Below, in pieces: positions 1 to 13,700 of a stretch of DNA of 64,000 nucleotides. The notes beneath the pieces are model-generated. The model saw nothing but the letters and a program-made list of their open reading frames with translations. It did not search any database and was not told where the DNA came from. Within the stretch, counting starts at the first letter, position 1; every line of letters starts with the position of its first letter. The translations under genes were made by a program, and so were the position numbers. Source of the stretch: Littorina saxatilis (Eukaryota; Mollusca; Gastropoda; Littorinimorpha; Littorinidae); assembly GCF_037325665.1 (NCBI RefSeq), contig NC_090246.1, positions 15,155,451-15,219,450 of the forward strand, given 5' to 3'.

Positions 1-210
1 CACCAGCCAGCAGCATGAATCAACTGTAGAATCGTTCCCCATTTTGTGCCAAGAGATAGCATGGTTTCAGCAGATGAAAGCAAGACTTGCTTTATGAGAT
101 TGTAAAGTTAAATCTCATGGGCACTGGAAAGGAGTGTATGCTGGCTTTTCGATAGCATTGACAGCCTACATAACATAGCAGAAAATGCTCACAAAAATCA
201 TCCAACTCAC

Positions 211-3200
211 CTCCATTGTGCTCAGTCTGCAAGTTGAGCGCCAAGGGAGCTACTTGAGGCGAGCCGGGCGGTGCAGGTTGCTGAGGCAATGGAGACCCTG
301 GCTGTTGTTGTGTTTGTTGTTGCTGTTGTTGCTGTTGCTGTTGTTGTTGCTGTTGTTGTTGTTGTTGTGGAGGTGGAGGCAGAGGAGGCTGCAGGGTCTT
401 GTTGCTCCGCGAGCTTTTGCCAGAGTTGTTCCTCCCTTTGGCCGCCTTGCCCGCCGTGTTGCCGTTAGCGACTACTGCGCTGGGAATGGGTTGTTGCAGG
501 AACTGGGGCGAGGGGGGCTGGACCTGGGGACTGACCAGCGGGGAGGTGGGGGCGGCAGGGAGGGGGGAAGAGGGGGAGGGAAGGAAGGGTTCGGAGGTGG
601 CGAAGGCGGGGTTTGGGATGAGAGACTGGGCGGCCAGGTTTGGGTCGGCCAGAAGCTTGGGCAGCTGCACCACCAGGTCCTTCAGCGGCATGGAGTCCAT
701 GGCCGGCGTGCCTGTCAGGCACAGCGACTCCGCCAACCCCCGCTGGACCCCCGTGGCCCCCGCTGCTGCGGCCGCTGCGTTCAGTTCCATCACCCTCTTG
801 GCTGTCTCCTCCGCCTGTCGCACAGCGGTGGGGGCGCTGGCGGAACCCGAGCGAGCTTTGAGGAGCTGTTGTTGCTGCTCCAGTTGCTGCTGGGCCTGGG
901 CTTTCTCTTGCAACTCCCGCTCCACCTGAGAAAAATCCTATCACATTAAGGATCAGACTTGGCATACAACCACTGCTTCTACACATTGAAACAGTTCGAG
1001 GCAAATTGCCCCCCGAACAATTGCTCCCCGGACAACTGCCCCCCATTCTTTTCAGAGGGTTTACTGAGCGATCAAGTGTTTTATTGTTGTTTCAAAGTAT
1101 ACATAGGTAATCTAAGTCTATAATTGAATATCTCTGTGTCTCTGTAACGCAAAAACACAAATGGACACATACAAAAACATAAACACACCGACATAGACAC
1201 ACTGAAAGACTAACAAACAGACACAGACACGCACGCATTTACGCACGCAAACAGACACATACGTAGACACATTTACAGAGACTCACTTACACTATCACAC
1301 AAACAAACACACCGGCACACACACACACAAACATACAAAGACACACACTTAGTGTAGTGATTGACTTGTAAAAATATGCATCGAAGAGTGCTCAGAAAAG
1401 AATCAAGGGGCAGTTGTCCTAGGGGGCAATAAGCCTGCTACCATTGAAACAGCCAGTAATGGACACAACCCAATCACAGCCACAGAGGTCTACATGGAAT
1501 GCTCCGAGTAGAGTAAGTGTCTGTCTGTGCGTGTGTGCGAGTGTGAGGGTGTGCACGTTTGTGTGTGTGTGTGCGTGCATGCGTCAATGCGTGTGTCTGT
1601 CCACGCATGCGATATGTGTGCACATGTGCACAGTGAGTGCGTGCTTTCATGAGACTGTCTGCATGCTCATGCCTGTGAATATGAGTGTGTGTGCGTGTGT
1701 TCACCTTCTGCAGTTCCTCCAGTATCTGCTGCTTGCGTTGCAGCTGCTCCTCCTTGCTCCCCACGCTGGGCCCCAGCAGCTCCTTGGCCATGATGTTATT
1801 GATGATTGCCTCCACCTGCACACATCACACACACATCACTACACTGAACATCTCTTTCTTCTTCTTGGGAAAACTATGTCTGAAGTATGACCAAACACAA
1901 CCTTGATGAAAATGACTGACAGCAGAAACAGCAGGGCCCAACTGATGCCGCTGAGTAGCATAATTTTTGCAAAACGTTCTTCGCGACAATTCAATTCTTG
2001 TACAAATAAAACCATACCTTCAGAACAGTTAAAATCCAAGCAAACAAAAAACATTCTACACAGAAGAAGAGTAGGGAAACCACAACAGTATGTTGTTCTA
2101 CTGGTTCAGAAAAAACAACACCAGAATTTTAAAAAACAAGGTTAAATTAGTGATTTAGAATGTTAGCAGTCTATCCAATTTGAATGTTGAAAACCCAGGC
2201 TAACACGGACATTGCACATTGCTAAATGCACATGGTCACTGACCTTTTCTGTGGCCTTCTCATCGGTGAGGTCAGCTAGAACGCCTTCGTGGTTGATCTG
2301 CTGCAGGTTCTCGGCTATCACAGTGTTGCTGCCCTTGACCAGCGGCTTGCCGTCCGGCCCCACACTAGGAGGCAGAGTGCGCTTCCCCAGCACCTTGCCG
2401 CCGTTCAGCCGCTCACCTGCTTTACCTGATATGGAACAGGTGCAAAGAATTAGTGAAAATGAGCTTACAAGATTGCTAAGGTGTGACCTTTTCTCTGCAA
2501 ATGCATTATGTGAGAAATATGACATGGAACTTAAAATGTCCAAAACCAAGACAGTTGCAGTAACATGACCTTCATGAGGTTTTAAAGAGGGAAAAAGAAT
2601 TAGCGAAAACGAGCTAACAAGATTTCTAAAGTGTGGACTTTCCTCTGAATAAGACCATTATTTTCTCTACACTATACATCTAAAAATATGCATTATTTTA
2701 TACTGAGAGAATGTAAAGCTTCTAAGGAACATAAAATGTCCAATACCAACACAGTTGCAGGAACATGATATTCCTGACTTTTTCTCTTCAAAATATGAGC
2801 ATAACAATTTACAACCAAAGTTTAAACAAGAAGGGCAAAGCCCATACAACTCACATGCTTGACCTTTACATGACCTTGACCTTCAGCTAAACCTTGCAAT
2901 GACATCATACACTAAGAACTGCTTTACACATTTTTCCTACCAAAATACATGTGACCTTGACCCAAGGTCAAGGTCATCCAAGGTCATGCAACACAAAGCT
3001 GTTAATTCAAGACATAGGAAGTACAATGGTGCTTATTGGCTCTTTCTACCATGAGATATGGTCACTTTTAGTGATTCACTACCTTATTTTGGTCACATTT
3101 CATAAGGGTCAAAGTGACCTTGACCATATGTGACCAAATGTGTCTCATGATGAAAGCATAACATGTGCCCCACATAATTTTTAAGTTTGAAACAGTTATC

Positions 3201-6200
3201 TTCCATAGTTCAGGGTCAAGGTCACTTCAAAATATGTATACAATCCAACTTTGAAGAGCTCCTGTGACCTTGACCTTGAAGCAAGGTAAACCAAACTGGT
3301 ATCAAAAGATGGGGCTTACTTTGCCCTATATATCATATATAGGTGAGGTATCAAATCTCAAAAACTTCAGAGAAAATGGGAAAAATGTGAAAAATAGCTG
3401 TTTTTTAGACAACATTTATGGCCCCTGCGACCTTGACCTTGAAGCAAGGTGAAGATGCTATGTATGTTTTTTGGGGCCTTGTCATCATACACCATCTTGC
3501 CAAATTTGGTACTGATAGACTGAATAGTGTCCAAGAAATATCCAACGTTAAAGTTTTCCTGACGGACGGACGGACACCGGGACGGACGGACACCGGGACG
3601 GACGGACACCCGGACGGACGGACGACTCAGGTGAGTACATAGACTCACTTTTGCTTCGCATGTGAGTCAAAAACAAACAAATTTAAAGCCATGCAGAATA
3701 TGAAGGAACAATCAACAGCCCAACATGAAGACAGTATAAACTTACACTATGAGATAAAATATATCTGGTGTTTTGCACAGACATACAATGTGAGGCAGAG
3801 CTATATGAGCACTCCATTTTTAATCTCTAGCAAGCAGTCTGACAAAGATTTCAAGAGAACTGGAAGAGAACAAACAAGAATTGTTCATGCTTACCTTGAC
3901 TAGCATTGAGGTTGAGACAAGTTGGCAGTTGTGAGTCTGGTTCGTTGGGTGGCACTATGTGTGCTAGACCTTGCACTGGTACCCGAGGCTGAAACAAAAG
4001 ATAGTGTGTGTGCATTATTGGAGGTGAACCAATGATTTCTATAAATCTATATATATGTATGTGTGTGTTATGTAAGGGGGAAAGAGAGAGGGTGAGAAAG
4101 ACAGAGAAAGAGAAAATGTGTGTGTATGTGTGTGTGTGCGTGTGTGTAATACAAATAGTTTTTCTTGTACAACAAACAGGACATTTTCTCTCTAAATTCC
4201 TCAGTATTGCTTTTAATTTGTTATAGCCCTAGTTGCTTACTATTAATCGTTTCATGAGATGTAATTTGATTAAAATGTTGTATTTTGATTAAAATGTTTA
4301 AAGTGCACCTCTTCCAGAGCGGCCTGCGCCATGTTGCTCACTATTAATCGTTTCATGTTGAGTATTTTGAATAAAACTTTGTGTAAAGCGCACCTCTTCC
4401 AGCACGGCCTGCGCCATGTTGCTCACTATTAATCGTTTCATGTTGAGTATTTTGAATAAAACTTTGTGTAAAGCGCACCTCTTCCAGCACGGCCTGCGCC
4501 ATGTTGCTCACTATTAATCGTTTCATGTTGAGTATTTTGAATAAAACTTTGTGTAAAGCGCACCTCTTCCAGCACGGCCTGTGCCATGTTGATGTGGGGC
4601 ATGTCGGGCTGGGCCAAGTCGATGGAAGAGTTGAGCAGCAGGCGGTTGGGCCACTCCAGCAACAGCTTCACCACGTCTGTGTGGCCCCCCTTGGCAGCCT
4701 CGATGATCATCGTCGAACCATCCTGTAACACAAACATGCACTTTACGCAATCTTGCTTCGATGATCATCGTCGAACCATCCTGTAACACAAACATGCACT
4801 TTACACAATCTCGTTTCGATGATCGTCGTCGAACCATCCTGTAACACAACCATGCACTTTACACAATCTCGCTTCGATGATCATCGTCGAACCATCCTAC
4901 AACACAAACATGCAGTTTTTCCAATCTAAGACTTCAGTGCCAGACAATCTATATCGTACCTGTAACACCAGCATACAGCTTACAGAATCAAAACTTTGGT
5001 ACCCGACAATCTATATGTTGGGATTATTTTGAAGACAGAACACCATACAGGTGTAACTGCCACACTGTAATAACAAAAATAACACTTTATAGTCTATTAA
5101 AATGGGTATATTACAATAGATTGTTTTTTGAAGCATCCAACCTGCCTGTAAACAATCACAAGACACAAATTTAATAAGAATTATTAGATCATTCAATAGA
5201 ACAAATAATAAGCGGGAAAGCCAGACGCCTACCTTCAACTTATGATTGGCATCGGCCCCACTGGTCAAGAGACACTCCACCACCTGATGGTGACCTCCGG
5301 CACAGGCCAGCGACAGCACCGTGTGGTCGTTGGTCGATGTGCTGCGATTCACGTCAGCCCCTGCAAAAACAATGCAATGCAAATTTCACAATACATCTGA
5401 TGGCAGTTGGCAAAATCTATACTCAGATGTGCCAACCCTTGTGACGCCTCAAGTGTAACAATTTAGATTTGTTTTAATTTTCAGCGTAGTAAATGGTGTT
5501 GAAGAGTAGCATTGTCTGAAATGTATTTATGCTATATTGTGCAAAAATACATAGTTTTCAAGTTTATTTAGAAAGCAGAAACATAATGCACAATAGAGAG
5601 TGTCTGCAGTGCAACTGTGGACAATTTTTTCGGACTCATATTCTAACGGGTACAGGGAATGACAAGCAGAAATGAGCACCAGGACTCACAAGAAAGAGCT
5701 CACTGTTGCATGCTTGTGATTATTTTTTTGGAGTGTAGCAATTTCTAGCTTGACGTAATAATTTCTGTTACAACTTAGCATGCTACGCTGAAAGCGTAAC
5801 AGTCAGCAGCTCTGTATACTTTAACTGCCCCCCATCCTCTGTCGGACACATTATCTTGCAAATCAATTTGTCATCCATTTAGCATATCACACTCTACAAT
5901 CTCCCACAAATGTGGAGCAATTAGTTATCTCTTTCTGGTCATTCCTTTGCTGTTTATGCAGCGAGATTAATCACAAATGTATGCGCTTGCTTTTGAACGT
6001 TTCCTCTAACAAACAACCTGAAAATATGTCGTTTTGTAAGTAAAATTACTTTCTAATAAACTCACCTCAACTCAACTATTAGGATTTATCCTACTTACAA
6101 GTTGCCCGACTGAGAGTTTCTCGCTTCTCAGTATGGAAATTTGTAAGTGGGATAAATCCTAATAGTTAAGTTGAGGTGATGTATTGAAAGAAACACTGAC

Positions 6201-7693
6201 CAGCGCCAATCAAGTACTTGACGGTACACAAGTGGCCGGCCCTGGCAGCCTTCATCAGCGGCGTACGTCCTCCCTCAGATTCATGCTCCTGTACACACAG
6301 AAGAAAGTGAGGTGTAATAATCATTGCAGGTTTAAATTACACACTCAAAGACAGCTAATTGATTAAAACAAATTTAAAAAACAAACAGTTTCTGATAGTG
6401 ATCATGTACAAGAGGTCTATCAAGAACATTTTACATTCCAAAACAAGAACTCAACTCTATTTACAGGTACATGTTCTTGAGATAACGAACGACTATATTA
6501 TGACAGCGACAACATTGCTGGAAAGTTACAATGCATGAGTAAGTTTACCACCATTCAGTTTCTCTGACAAATCTTTGGCTAAAATTTACATCAAAGAAGG
6601 TCTTCATTTTCTTCTCTGAAGCCTAGTTTAATAACTTGACATGAAATTCAAATGAAACAGATTTTCTCTACTAGGGATATTTATAAAGTGACATGCCAGG
6701 AAAGCTCCAGCTTGCAGCAGCTCCCCGGCAACATCAGTGTGGCCATTTTCACAGGCGTAGGTCAAGGCCGTGTCATTCGTGCCCGTCTGAGCATGAACAT
6801 TCGCGCCTGAAAGAAAAGAAAACGCTTTCAGGAAAGTTCACAAACAATCACAACCACCCATCAGGAATAAACGCCTGGAAGAAGAGAAAAATCTTTCTGG
6901 AAAGTTCACAAACAAATTCTATCACTGGGGCATGTTTTTCCGTCTCATAAAGAATGACAATCTTTCTCTGTGTTAACTAATACTGAACATCAGACATGTA
7001 CTATTGTTCAAGCGAGGCTGAAATTGTAAACTGAAGAGACTGGAAGAGCTCAGAGTTCCCAGAAGAATTTCTCAGCAAGTTATCCACACAGCGCCTTCAG
7101 TGAAACTAGCTGATAATATTGTTGCCATCACCGTACTTGCTTAACAAAATAAACCCACCCATTTTGAGGAGGAACCTGACGAGTTCAAGGTGACCCTCTT
7201 GTGCGGCTTCCATCAAAGGGGTGGAGCAGCCCAACTCGATGTCAGCGCCCGCCTTAATCAGAAACTCCGCAACATCTTGAAATCCTCCGCAGCAAGCTAA
7301 GGTCAAGGCTGTTTCTTGTGTCTCTTCTGTCTGAGCATTGATGTCAGCTCCTGCACATCAACAAAAAAAGCTGTTCATGATATCCTCCTTACAGTGAAAT
7401 GATCATACCCCCTGTTTTCATGCATTTCCTAAGCAATTAAATGTCCACTGAATATCTAATCTACTGTAAATGCTTTTACAGCAAAGACTATGGAAAAGGT
7501 ACTTTGGCAGCTGAACTTCAACAACTGTCAAGTTCAATGATCAGCAAACAGTAACTTTCTGCATCAATGTACTCATAAAACACAAATTTTTCACTATATA
7601 AACACTAGAGACCTACATCTTTCTTTCTTTCTTTCTTTATTTGGTGTTTAACGTCGTTTTCAACCGTTCAAGGTTATATCGCGACGGGGAAAG

Positions 7694-7727
<34 letters not shown>

Positions 7728-10700
7728 GGGATGGGATAGAGCCACTTGTTAATTGTTCACAAAAGCACTAATCAAAAAAAAGCTCCAGGGGCTTGCAACG
7801 TAGTACAATATATGACCTTACTGGGAGAATGCAAGTTTCCAGTACAAAGGACTTAACATTTCTTACATACTGCTTGACTAAAATCTTTACAAACATTGAC
7901 TATATTCTATACAAGAAACACTTAACAAGGGTAAAAGGAGAAACAGAATCCGTAAAGTCGCCTCTTACGACATGCTGGGGGGCATCGGGTAAATTCTTCC
8001 CCCTAACCCGCGGGGGGAGACCTACATCAAAGTTCTACGAACCACATCCTTATAACAAGACCGAACTGCTGAATGCAACTTTGCCAGAGCAGAAAGAGGC
8101 ATTCTACAATGTCCCCTTCTCCCATGTTGGGAGAAATTTGACCAGACATCAAAAATTCAACAACAGATAGACTGCTAACGTTCCAAAATTCAGCAAAAAA
8201 AGTTCATAAAAAAAAGTAAGTTATTTCAATTTATGACAAGACAATGCTCACTTTTTGTTTCACATTTTGTTTGTCATAAATCAAACGACACCACATGACA
8301 CAGGTACAAGCCAACGTACCGTGAGAGAGGAGAAGAGCGACCATTTCCTCGTGACCCTCACGCGCAGCCTCCATGAGGGGCGTGTAACCCTCGTCGTTCA
8401 CCTCCTCGATGTTTGCACCTCGCTCGATCAGGAGGTTAGCCAGTTCAACATGGCCGCCGCACGCTGCCAGCGTCAGGGGAGACTCGAAGCTGTCCACTGG
8501 CATGTTCACCTGTGAGCAATACGAGCCAACCTGTTTAGTGCCTTGTGATTGACTCCACACATTCATGGACACTCAAACACAAAAGAAATGCTACCCTCTG
8601 TGTATCTGACAAAGAAAATAATGGAAACTCAATCACAAAAGGAATGCTTTACTCTCTGCGTCTCACCACACGTCTCTTAGTTTTGTTTGCCTTTTTTGTG
8701 TGAAATGTATGTAATGCTCCACATTCGAATGATAGAGTTAATGTCATTTCACATGGTTGCATGGGTGCATAAAAGCCCAACTTGAAAAATAACTGTTCCT
8801 AGCCAACAGTATCGCTTCTATTCCTTCATGCCTTTGCTTTCTTCATGCACTGTTTTCCAGCACACTCATAACACTGCCACCATTCTAGAGTCCAGCACAT
8901 GACTAAAGCACTTGACACCGAAGAAAAAACAAAACAAGAATGTTTATGAAATAACTAAGAACAATGACCATTGCTTCGACCATCTTGGGCACATTCTAAA
9001 ATAAGTCACAGCAATATTTTCTTAGTTCTTTCCTGTCATGTCTCTTGTTTGTACAAGTTGCAGACATCTAGTGATTGTTTTATCTAAATTAAACTTTCTA
9101 AAAATGCAACTTATTAGACCAACTTACATGAGCGCCGCTGTCGAGCAGGAGGCGAGCGACCTCAACGTGTCCATCCATGGAGGCCTCCATGAGAGCGGTG
9201 TGCATCTCGTCCGTCTTGTGCTCCTGGTCCGCCCCGGCGTCCAGCAGGTACTTGACCATCTCCAGGTGACCTGCAAGCCACACAAATACAGTGAAACCCC
9301 TCTTTCAAGACCCCCAATTAAAGACACCCTCCCTTTTAGGACCCGCCTATAATATATAGGTATTCAGTTGAAATCTTGGACGGGCGCAGTGGCGTGGTAG
9401 TAAGACGTCGGCCTCCTAATCCAAAAGTCATGAGTTCAAATCCCGGTCGCTGCCGCCTGGTGGGTTAAGAGTGGAGATTTGTTCGATCTCTCAGGTCAAC
9501 TTATGTGCAGACCTGCTAGTGACTTAACCCCCTTCGTGTGTACACGCAAGCACAAGACCAAGTGCGCACGGAAAAGATCCTGTAATCCATGTCAGAGTTC
9601 GGTGGGTTATAGAAACACGAAAATACCCAGCATGCCTCCCCCGAAATCGACGTATGCTGCCTGAATGGCGGGGTAAAAACGGTCATACACGTACAAATCC
9701 ACTCGTACTAAAAACATGAGTGAACGTGGGAGTCTAAGCCCATGAACGAAGAAGAAGAGTTGAAATCTTGCATTTTACTGTAACCTCATATTTCAATGCA
9801 TATAAGTATTATCTCACTGGGTGTATGACAAGCTTAAAGACACATTTTTGTTTGTAATCCACATCACAGACAACAAACCTTTACTACTACCAGCTTCATA
9901 TCCAGAGCTGGACCAAGTCTAAAGGTGATTGACAAGAAGAACACAAACCTCTACTGACAATCAGCAGGAAAATAAGGCTGCTGGGTTGACAATTTCCAGA
10001 AGACTACTTTCATCATTTAAAAAAAAGCTATCTTACAGGACTGAGCCTGACACCCACCTTTGTAGCAGGCCAGAGTGAGGGCGCTCTCCTTGAACTCGTT
10101 GGAGTGTGTGTTGATGCCTGCCCCTGCCGCCAGCAACTGCTGTGCAATCTCTACGTGCCCGGCGCTGGCCGCCTCCATCAGAGGCGTGTGTCCGTTCTCA
10201 TTGTGGACCTCCACCGACGCTCCGTGGCTGATCAGCTCCTTCACCACGTTGGTGTGACCCGCGCACGCCGCTGAGTGAAGTGGGGTATTACCTGCCGAAC
10301 AGTCATCTGTACCTTTCAAATCAACACCTGTGCAATTCTGTCTTTTTCAAATCAAAACTTGTGGTCAGTCTTTACTTATAAAATCCATACTTGCGCAATA
10401 TGTACTTTTTAATGAACACTCGTGCGATTTGTACATTTCATATCAACAATTCTGTGCACTGAAATTCTGTTGGATTCAAAACCACGCAAAATTCCTACCT
10501 CTCTCTTTTACTTTTTGTCTGTTAATATCTCCCACAACACTTATCCCATTACCAGAATTTCTTTTTTCAGCAAAGCCACAGTAACAATGCATGCCAAGTC
10601 TGCCTGTTCGCGTAATTCATATTTGTCTTCAATTGATCCACTTCTTCAACTGATCAACTCTACTAGCAAACAAGCATATCAAATATCAGAAATACACCAA

Positions 10701-13700
10701 AACCAGCTGCATAAGACTACAGGTGTTTGCACTGTTGCAAAATGAAACCCAAGAACACCACGATGGTCATCTTTACCTGCAGAAGACTGGGCATTCACAT
10801 CGGCTCCGTGCAGAATGAGTAGCCGCACAATGTCCACAAAGCCCCCGCTGGCCGCTTCCATTAAGGGGGTACAGTCCCCCTTGATGCCCCGGTCCTCTAC
10901 ATTAGCATTCATTGCTAACAAAACCTGCACAACACAAATTGATTGAATGTGCGCCTGTTATGGGTACGATGGAACCTCACTTTCAAGACCTAAAAAATTC
11001 AGAGAAAATTAGGTCTTAAAAAAGAGGGAGTCATAAAATAGGGGTACATTCAAAGAGGTTAGGCAAAACAAAAAAAAAAGTCTTTACGGTAACCCGACCG
11101 ACCCTATTTTTTTCGCGCGACCCTTGACTTTTTTTTGGCATTTGGGGAAAAAAAAAGAAAAAAAAATCTTTTGGTTTTTTTTGCAAAATAATGTAAAAAT
11201 ATGTTTTTTGGAAAAAAAATAAAAAAATCCCGACCTACCGACCCTATTTTTTTGGCCTATGTTACTGTAAACAGACCTTTTTTTTTGGCCTTATGAACAA
11301 ACATTCTGAGAAAACAGGGTCTTCAAAGGGAGGTCTTAAAAGGAGGTACATGTATACTAAATAGATCCATAACACATGACCTCTCAGCCTTCAAGAAAAT
11401 TCTAAATGAAAGTAGGCACTAAACCCTGCCAATGAACAACTTCTAATCTAATGTATCATTTAACTTATAACTGAGAAGAAAACATAAACAAAGTGATTTC
11501 TACAAGATCAAACAAATGAAATAACACAAAAACCAATCAACTGGTCTACTTTCACTTTGTGAAACAACAAACACCTCTAATCCCCCTCCACCCCTTACCA
11601 GAAACTCCAAACAGATGGGAAAAACACACCACTAAATTTTTACCTCACTCATGAATGCTTGTCCAGGGTAGATTGTTCAAAATACTCAGCTTCATATATA
11701 TACGGCACTACCTTCTGCATTTTCCCACCAGTTTCAAAAATCATCCAAAGGAGAATTTAGCAAAATGTAAGATAGTTTAGAAGTAAAACCACACTGCATT
11801 ACGAGTCAGATTCCAATGTAAGCATACCTGAGCTAATTCGTAATAGCCTGCAGAACAAGCTAAAGACAGCAGACTTTCTCCTTCCTCTGTGGTATCAGGC
11901 ACGCTGCCGCTCTCGTACAACTTCCTGACAGTGCCACTGTCCCGCTCACTCAGTGCCTGGGTTCTGCCAAAGTAAAACACACTGACATGGACAATCTTTC
12001 AGTACTTGTACAAACCAATAATACCAACCAACTCAAAAGTGTATCAGTCCCTAGTGCATGTTCGTAGCCGAATCTCTCTTACTTGCACAGCCTGTAACTA
12101 CCAGCGCCCAAAGCGCTACATGCTGCTTTCACTCCACTTTTGAGATATTTGTACAGCTTCACACACTCTTACAGCATGTCATCAATTACTGAAGTCTATT
12201 AACACTTCATTTAGCTATTCGCTCCACTACCCAGTCAACCAGAACAGTAAGACTGTTCCAATACTATTTCACAGCTTTCATCAAAATTTGAACAAAGGAT
12301 CCATCCCTCAAATTCAAAGCCAACTAATATTTAACCTTAGTACTATCAACGCATCTTTAGATTGAGGATGCTTAAAAAAAATATAAGAACTTAAGACTAA
12401 CCAAAACACATGCTTCGGCAAGCAGAACTTGAAACACAGAAAAAGCGCCTTACCCTTCTGCACCCTGAATTTGCCCCTGCTGCTCCGAGCGCATGCAGTT
12501 AATGGCCTGTGTCGCTTCGTCAAGGGCGCTGCTCACAGACGACGTTAATGTCCGCAACACTTCGGGGTCCGTCAAAGCTTTTCCGTCCTTTGATGAGAGT
12601 TTGCTGATTCCTACAAAAACACACCACATCATTTCATTACCGCACAAATTCCACGTTCACAAAAGCACAACCTAAAATCAACAATGGGATTTCCCCACAC
12701 AAATTGAAACAAGTTACGTGAAGCGATGTCAAAACATTTTAATGGTCAAACAGAAATAGATAACCAAAAACAAGAATTCCCAATCTCTCAAAATTAAATC
12801 TTATTGCTGACAAGAAAGACATTTCCTGATTCAGTGATTGTTTCGGGAGTGACCAAGCAGAACGACAGCATCATTTAGGATGCATCACTACTGGTTCATA
12901 CCACTCTTAAAAAAAAAATTATTAAAAAAACCTACTTAGGTTCGCATCTTCTGGACTGAGCGTGTTTAAACAGTTACAAGTTCACAAGCACTTGAGGCAC
13001 ACGTGACATTTGGCAATGTTACCTTTAATTGTTTGTTCCCAAGCATGTCAAGATAACATTAATGCCAAACTAATATGGGCGTGGATATTTTTTTATGGTT
13101 TTGTTATCTTGAAATAAAATGCCATGACACATCCTTCATTCCTGAAGAATCAAATTTGAAGTCATTTAGCTTCAATTTACATGATAGATTAGTTAAAAAA
13201 AAAAAAACCAAGTCTCTCCTCATCTTTTCATTTTGTCTTACCAGCAGCCTCAAGTAATGCCTCCAAGCGGGCATGGGTTTCAGGGTCTACAGTTTGAAGT
13301 TGTTGCTGTCCTTCCTCAGTTTCAGCAGCAAGCAGAAATTTTGACGGCTCTAACACTTCCTCGCTACCTTCCATGTCATTCTCATCCAGAATAAACGAGT
13401 CAACCTGGCACAGAAAAAAGAAACATAGTTCAACAGATATGTTAGTATTACACATAAGCAGGTCAAGCACCCCATACAAGGCTGCATGGGTGGGACTGAA
13501 AAATGTCATGAATCCTGAAGATCCTAGACGCTGAAGGATTTGTATAAATACTATAATTAACAACCAATAAAACGTCACCACAGACATTATGAATCTGGCT
13601 TTCCGGCATATACCGGAACAATCCCACCCATGAAGCTGACCTTATTATCCTGACCACAGCGCCATAACACCCCCCCCCCCCCCCCCCCACCACACACACT

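Larger units (their letters stand above)
4564..11963 (-). other. First ankyrin array of Mask (about 15 repeats, exons 4-13)
   Basis: Ten exons encode a run of repeats of about 33 residues, most with the ankyrin core TPLMEAA..GH..V..LL..GA. I count 15, the size of the first array in vertebrate ANKHD1: the first begins around TQALSERDSGTVRKLY, the last is STMIIEAAKGGHTDVVKLLL. Odd-numbered repeats tend to read ALTLAC and even ones TPLMEAA, the paired pattern known from this family. Several exon boundaries fall inside repeats, so most exons are not separate repeat units. Confidence 0.85.

Noticed and set aside
185-1046. Long plus- and minus-strand frames overlapping the polyglutamine exon (Leu-rich, Gly-rich)
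   Set aside because: They are other-frame readings of the GC-rich, CAA/CAG-repeat Mask exon, which is supported by homology and splice sites.
2163-2568. Plus-strand frame of 118 residues opposite Mask exon 15
   Set aside because: Antisense shadow of a homology-supported exon with correct splice sites.
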